Below are positions 60,313 through 64,000 of a stretch of DNA of 64,000 nt, piece after piece (positions within the stretch are counted from its first letter, which is position 1; every line of letters starts with the position of its first letter). The position numbers and the translations under genes were made by a program. A model generated the notes under the pieces. It was not told where the DNA came from. It worked only from the letters and a program-made list of their open reading frames with translations, and searched no databases. This DNA comes from Camellia lanceoleosa (lineage: Eukaryota; Streptophyta; Magnoliopsida; Ericales; Theaceae), in contig CM045762.1 of assembly GCA_025200525.1 (NCBI GenBank), forward strand, positions 91,268,717 through 91,332,716. The letters run 5' to 3'.

Positions 60313-62362
60313 ATGGCTAAACACCTTGAAGGACCTCCTTTCGAGAGTCGATTGATTCCCATGTATTCTTTCCCATTCCCGATGATGTCCATCTAACCTT
60401 GTAATCTGCCACACTGGATATGGAGGAGGATCGAATACAATCGATTCTTCGTCTACATAATGGCTATGGAAAGTCCGCTTCACATCCACTACTTAGTGGC
60501 CGCTCCTTCGTTGAGTCTCTATCTTCCCAACCAAATGTAAATTTCTTTCGGATGGTACAGGGTTGTTATAGAATTGAATTGGAGCGCCTTAGGATCGATC
60601 TCGAATTGACCATTCGCCCTTCAAGACCGCTACGCTTTAGGCCAAATCCTCACAGTGCTCACCGGGTCGTGATACTTCTCCTAGGAGCCAAGGATATCGC
60701 ACCACTCATTTGGTGACTATGTACCCGGGCTGGCCCGGGGTAAGAGGGTTAAGCGATTTACGTAATGGTCGATGTCCGAGGTAATGGCAGGAGTTAGCCG
60801 AAAGCTTAAGATCGCCTAGACCCCATTCCTGCACATAAGGAGATTTGAACGTGTTTGCCACGTAATATCTTGTGTTTAATGATTTATCTTTAATCGATTT
60901 CTTTTCTTAATCACTCATCTTTCGCGCGTGTAATAAATTGAAGAAGATTTGACTATGCGTTGATGGAAGCGGTCCTTAGGGATATTAAGATTGCACTTTC
61001 GACCACTTTGGTAACGGCTTGAGCCGCCTGATTGGCGCTAAGCGTAGCGATTACCGCCGATCACGAGCCCGCCTTACCACGCTTCTCACAGCTATGGGAC
61101 AACATTCCGATTCATCCGTGATCAAGAAGCTCTCGGCTCTTATCTTCCCGACTCAGCCATAAAGAACCTCCTGTGCAAATCGTCTAGAAGATTTCGATTC
61201 GGAAGGTATGACGCGTTATTAGAAGAAGTTGTCGCATCCTAGAAGAGAATTCGAGGAGGTCAATGAAAGTGGACCGCGGCGTCTTGCTGCTGAGGTCGCT
61301 GAACTCGATCTGACCTTCCTGCCATCCGCGTTAGGTCGGTGAAGTCTCTCTGGAGACATTTAGCGTATTTGGGCGACCTACGGTGATTTCTAGAAGGTAT
61401 GGTGAAGGAAAGTTTTCGCAAATGTAGCGTGGGAAAGCGTCGGCGAATGGTTGCTCATCAAAGGAGGCGGTATGAATCGATCGGCTTACTAAGGCCTCCG
61501 TATGCATTGAAGAATTGGTAGTTACGTCGGTTGAACCGGAAAAGGGTGAATGACGACTGCATTGAAGAGCAGAATTCCGGGAGCGTGGCCAAAAGCCTTG
61601 TTGTAGGGGAAACCCGGTTCAAAAGCTAGTCCTTCGACAAAGCGGCCTCTCGAAGAATCGGACGTGGTTGCTCTCTTTGTTATTTAGCCAAAGATCGTAG
61701 ATACGCCGATTTCTTCCAATATACGCCATTGAGGATTCGCCGATACGTTGAGCTTGGCGGCTATTCCTTGCTTGGTGATAGTCGACCTTTTGGCTTGTGT
61801 CGGATATTTTTGGTAGCCTTATCTGTATCGGCACTCATGGTAGGAATCTTATATTTATGAATTTATTTTTATAAAGATATCTAATGATCATATTCTTGCG
61901 GACCGTCGGTGGGATTGCCGACTTGGGCGCGCACATGATGCTCTTAGCGGGATTGACCATTGCAAGTCGAAGTGGAAGGTCGAAGAGTAGAGGAGTTTGA
62001 AAAAATGAGGGCATGATGGAAGCTTGGCCGGCGGAGAAGGAGAGGGCTCGTCTTCAACAATGACGACTTCGATCGTCTCGAGGCGAAGCGAATCACGAGT
62101 GGTCGCTCAAGCTCTCAAATAGCCGAACTTGCCAAAGGCGGAGACTCAAGTAGAGGAGCTAAAAAGCCAAGGAAAGCCGAATCCGATCTTCGAGTAGGAA
62201 AAAGTCTTTGCTTATCTGGAATATGTTGATGAAGTTCAAGTTTGAGAATCGGGGTTCAAACATAGGTGGCTCAAGCCCTTCTTGCATTTGGAGTTACATT
62301 GGATTTGCCAATTCCTTATGAGCAAGTGGATGTTGAGCCACTCGAATCCAGAGCAGAATTGA
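60313..62362 (+). pseudogene. Noisy copy of the antisense Transposase_28-like gene
   Basis: The ATG at 60313 (ATGGCTAAACACCTTGAAGG) matches 23331. FPIPDDVHL, FHIHYLVAAPSL-like and PNVNFFRMVQGCYRIELE fragments are scattered over frames. The copy of the C-terminal coding part ends near 62362. Too many shifts to encode protein. Confidence 0.75.
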
Positions 62363-62809
62363 TTTGGGAGGCGTTTCTAGGTTTTTTTTTTTTTTTTTGT
62401 TGTGCTTGGTAGGGTTTTGTTGGTTGAGTGAATTTTCATGTATAAATTGGTTACTAACATGTACGCAATTTATTAATGAACATTCATGTAATGCCACTAC
62501 TTCGTGCACAATTTGTGTGATTATGTTAATGAAACATTTCTTGAGTTTGGCTCAAAGCCTTTTGCTACTTTTATGTAAAATTGTTCTTTGAGTTTGAACT
62601 TTTAGGGATTGAATATCTGTGTCAACATTGATTTGTCTTCTTTGTGTAAAATTGTTCTTTGAGTTTGACTTTTGAGGATTGAATATCTGTCAATATGGAT
62701 TCATCTTTCTCGTCTTTTCGGATTCGAATTATGATTTGTCAATTCGAGTTCTGTCAATATGGATTCATCTTTCTCGTCTTGTTGGATTGAATTATGAGGC
62801 TGTCAATTG

Positions 62810-63185
62810 AGAGTCGGCTGAAGTATCTGAGTCGAATAGATTGGTGAATACGCCCTTGCTAGAGGTCCTTGCGAGGGTCGAGGGTATTTGAAATGAGCGG
62901 ATAGATTGGTGAGTCTGCCCTTGCTCCAAAACGGTCCTTGCTTGGTCGAGGCAGTGGTACTTGGCCGGATAGATTGGGATAGAGTGGTGAGTCTGCCCTT
63001 GCCCCAGGCGGTCCCTGCTGGGTCGAGGGCCGGCTGGGGTACTTGAGCCGGATAGATTGGTGAGTCTGCCCTTGCCCCAGGCCGGTCCTGTTGAGGTCGA
63101 GGCGGTAGAATATGGTAGCTAGATTGATGAATCTGCCCTTGATCGGTCCTTGCAGTCGAGGTCGGTATTTGGAAAGGCGGGGATA
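62810..63185. repeat. Noisy copy of the ~77-bp tandem repeat
   Basis: It corresponds to 25786-26225, with about five units. One unit (about 62990-63080) is nearly intact; the others have lost CC/GG/CTG bases. Confidence 0.85.
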
Positions 63186-64000
63186 AATTGATGGATTATG
63201 GTAGAATCGTTGCCCCTGCCGTTGACTTAAGCCCGTGGAGGCGGTCAGGATTCAATTAATGAGATTACTTCGAGCGTCTTGCCCTCTGCGAAGGATAAGC
63301 GAGAAGCGTGCATCCTTTATGAGCTTGGTAGACAATTGAGTTGAGCTCTTAGGAATAAAAAGCGATTAAGCGGATGTCGAATCGACTTTTCTTCAACGAC
63401 AAAGGGGCGAATACTGGTGAGCTTAAGCGGAATATGAATCGGGTGGTGAACCCTCATGAGCGGAAGTAGGAGTGCGGTCGGGAGGCGTCGATCTCCGGCG
63501 TCGCGATGATCGCCGGCGAGAAAGCGATCGCGAGGTAAGGCTCCATGCCCCGAGTCGAGGTCCGACGCGAAACCGTGCCCATTAAGCTGCGGTATTCGTG
63601 AAGAATAGACCCATAGGCGGACTCGATCGTTCGAGATCGGATGTAGCGGTCGACTTTGCCCGACAAATATTTCCACGAGGTTGAAATCAATGTTGGGTCG
63701 GCGGGATTCTGAAGTGTTTCGAGGGCATTCATGGCTTGATGAAGGGCTTTACTGCTTATGAAGTCGGCATCGTCTGCTTGTACTGTCGAGAGATGGAGAA
63801 GAAGGACAAAGCGTATTGAAGTTTGGAGGCCAGCGTGGAAGCGGCAGACGTGAACTAAGGAAGGCCAAGGCGGCTCGAACCCACCACCTGCGAACGATTA
63901 ATGGAAGAGAGGGTTATGAGTCGACACTAGCTCCGCCTTGCCGTCGAGGCGGCTAGTATGTTACGCAATAGAGTGCGAATGGGAGACCTACGAAAGGTTT

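Larger units (their letters stand above)
59317..64000 (-). mobile_element. Noisy second copy of the left part of element B and its flank
   Basis: The stretch aligns by eye end to end with 22299-27055. It includes ~190 bp of host flank, the LTR, the antisense gene, both short tandem repeats and the uncharacterised body, and continues to the window edge. It differs by many small indels and local substitutions, far more than the two LTRs of element B differ from each other. Confidence 0.9.

Overview
The window reads as nuclear DNA of a flowering plant, most likely a large-genome eudicot. It is repeat-dense, has AT-rich host DNA between insertions, and carries Ty3/Gypsy LTR retrotransposons of the Tat/Ogre kind (long LTRs, a spacer between gag and protease, a second archaeal-type RNase H, antisense extra genes). 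I see no intact host gene, no rRNA or tRNA gene and no CRISPR array. Nearly every coding stretch is a decayed retroelement gene. A run of exactly 100 N (59217-59316) shows this is a scaffold.

Layout. (1) 1-20855, plus strand: element A, Tat/Ogre-type. It has gag (549-2090), spacer, protease, RT, RNase H and integrase (to 7908), then two genes in antisense: a DUF7745-like ORF (8551-9853) and a multi-exon plant-mobile-domain (PMD) gene (10628-14478), each behind its own minus-strand TATA box. A polypurine tract at 15841 and a ~5 kb LTR (15853-20855) follow. (2) 20856-22141: a primer-binding-site-like motif, then a truncated LTR of a related element in the opposite orientation. (3) 22494-34028, minus strand: element B, with paired ~430 bp LTRs, PBS, PPT, gag and protease. 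It has no RT, RNase H or integrase. Its body instead holds a ~2.8 kb minisatellite, a fragment of host ubiquitin coding sequence, and an antisense Transposase_28-like gene. (4) 35327-47680, minus strand: element C, a decayed gag-pol element with another antisense Transposase_28-like gene. Its gag plus most of one LTR is inverted relative to the rest, and a ~61 bp host segment appears at both ends. (5) 47735-59216: AT-rich host DNA with a CCA-rich low-complexity block, a solo LTR (54647-55918) and an Ogre-like LTR fragment. (6) 59317-64000, after the gap: a noisy second copy of 22299-27055, host flank included.

How the parts relate. The sense genes are ordinary retrotransposon gag-pol, all visibly mutated (for example protease DTES and RT YVGD in element A), so none looks autonomous now. 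The shared theme is antisense genes between pol and the 3' LTR, found in all three elements. In element A and its relatives, GGCC-rich palindromes sit upstream of both the LTR promoters and the antisense promoters. The transcribed part of the 5 kb LTR carries a repeated hairpin whose arms change in a compensating way.

Limits. All calls are by eye from the sequence. Many indels fall at GGCC, CCG and CTG sites, so some frameshifts may be sequencing error rather than biology.
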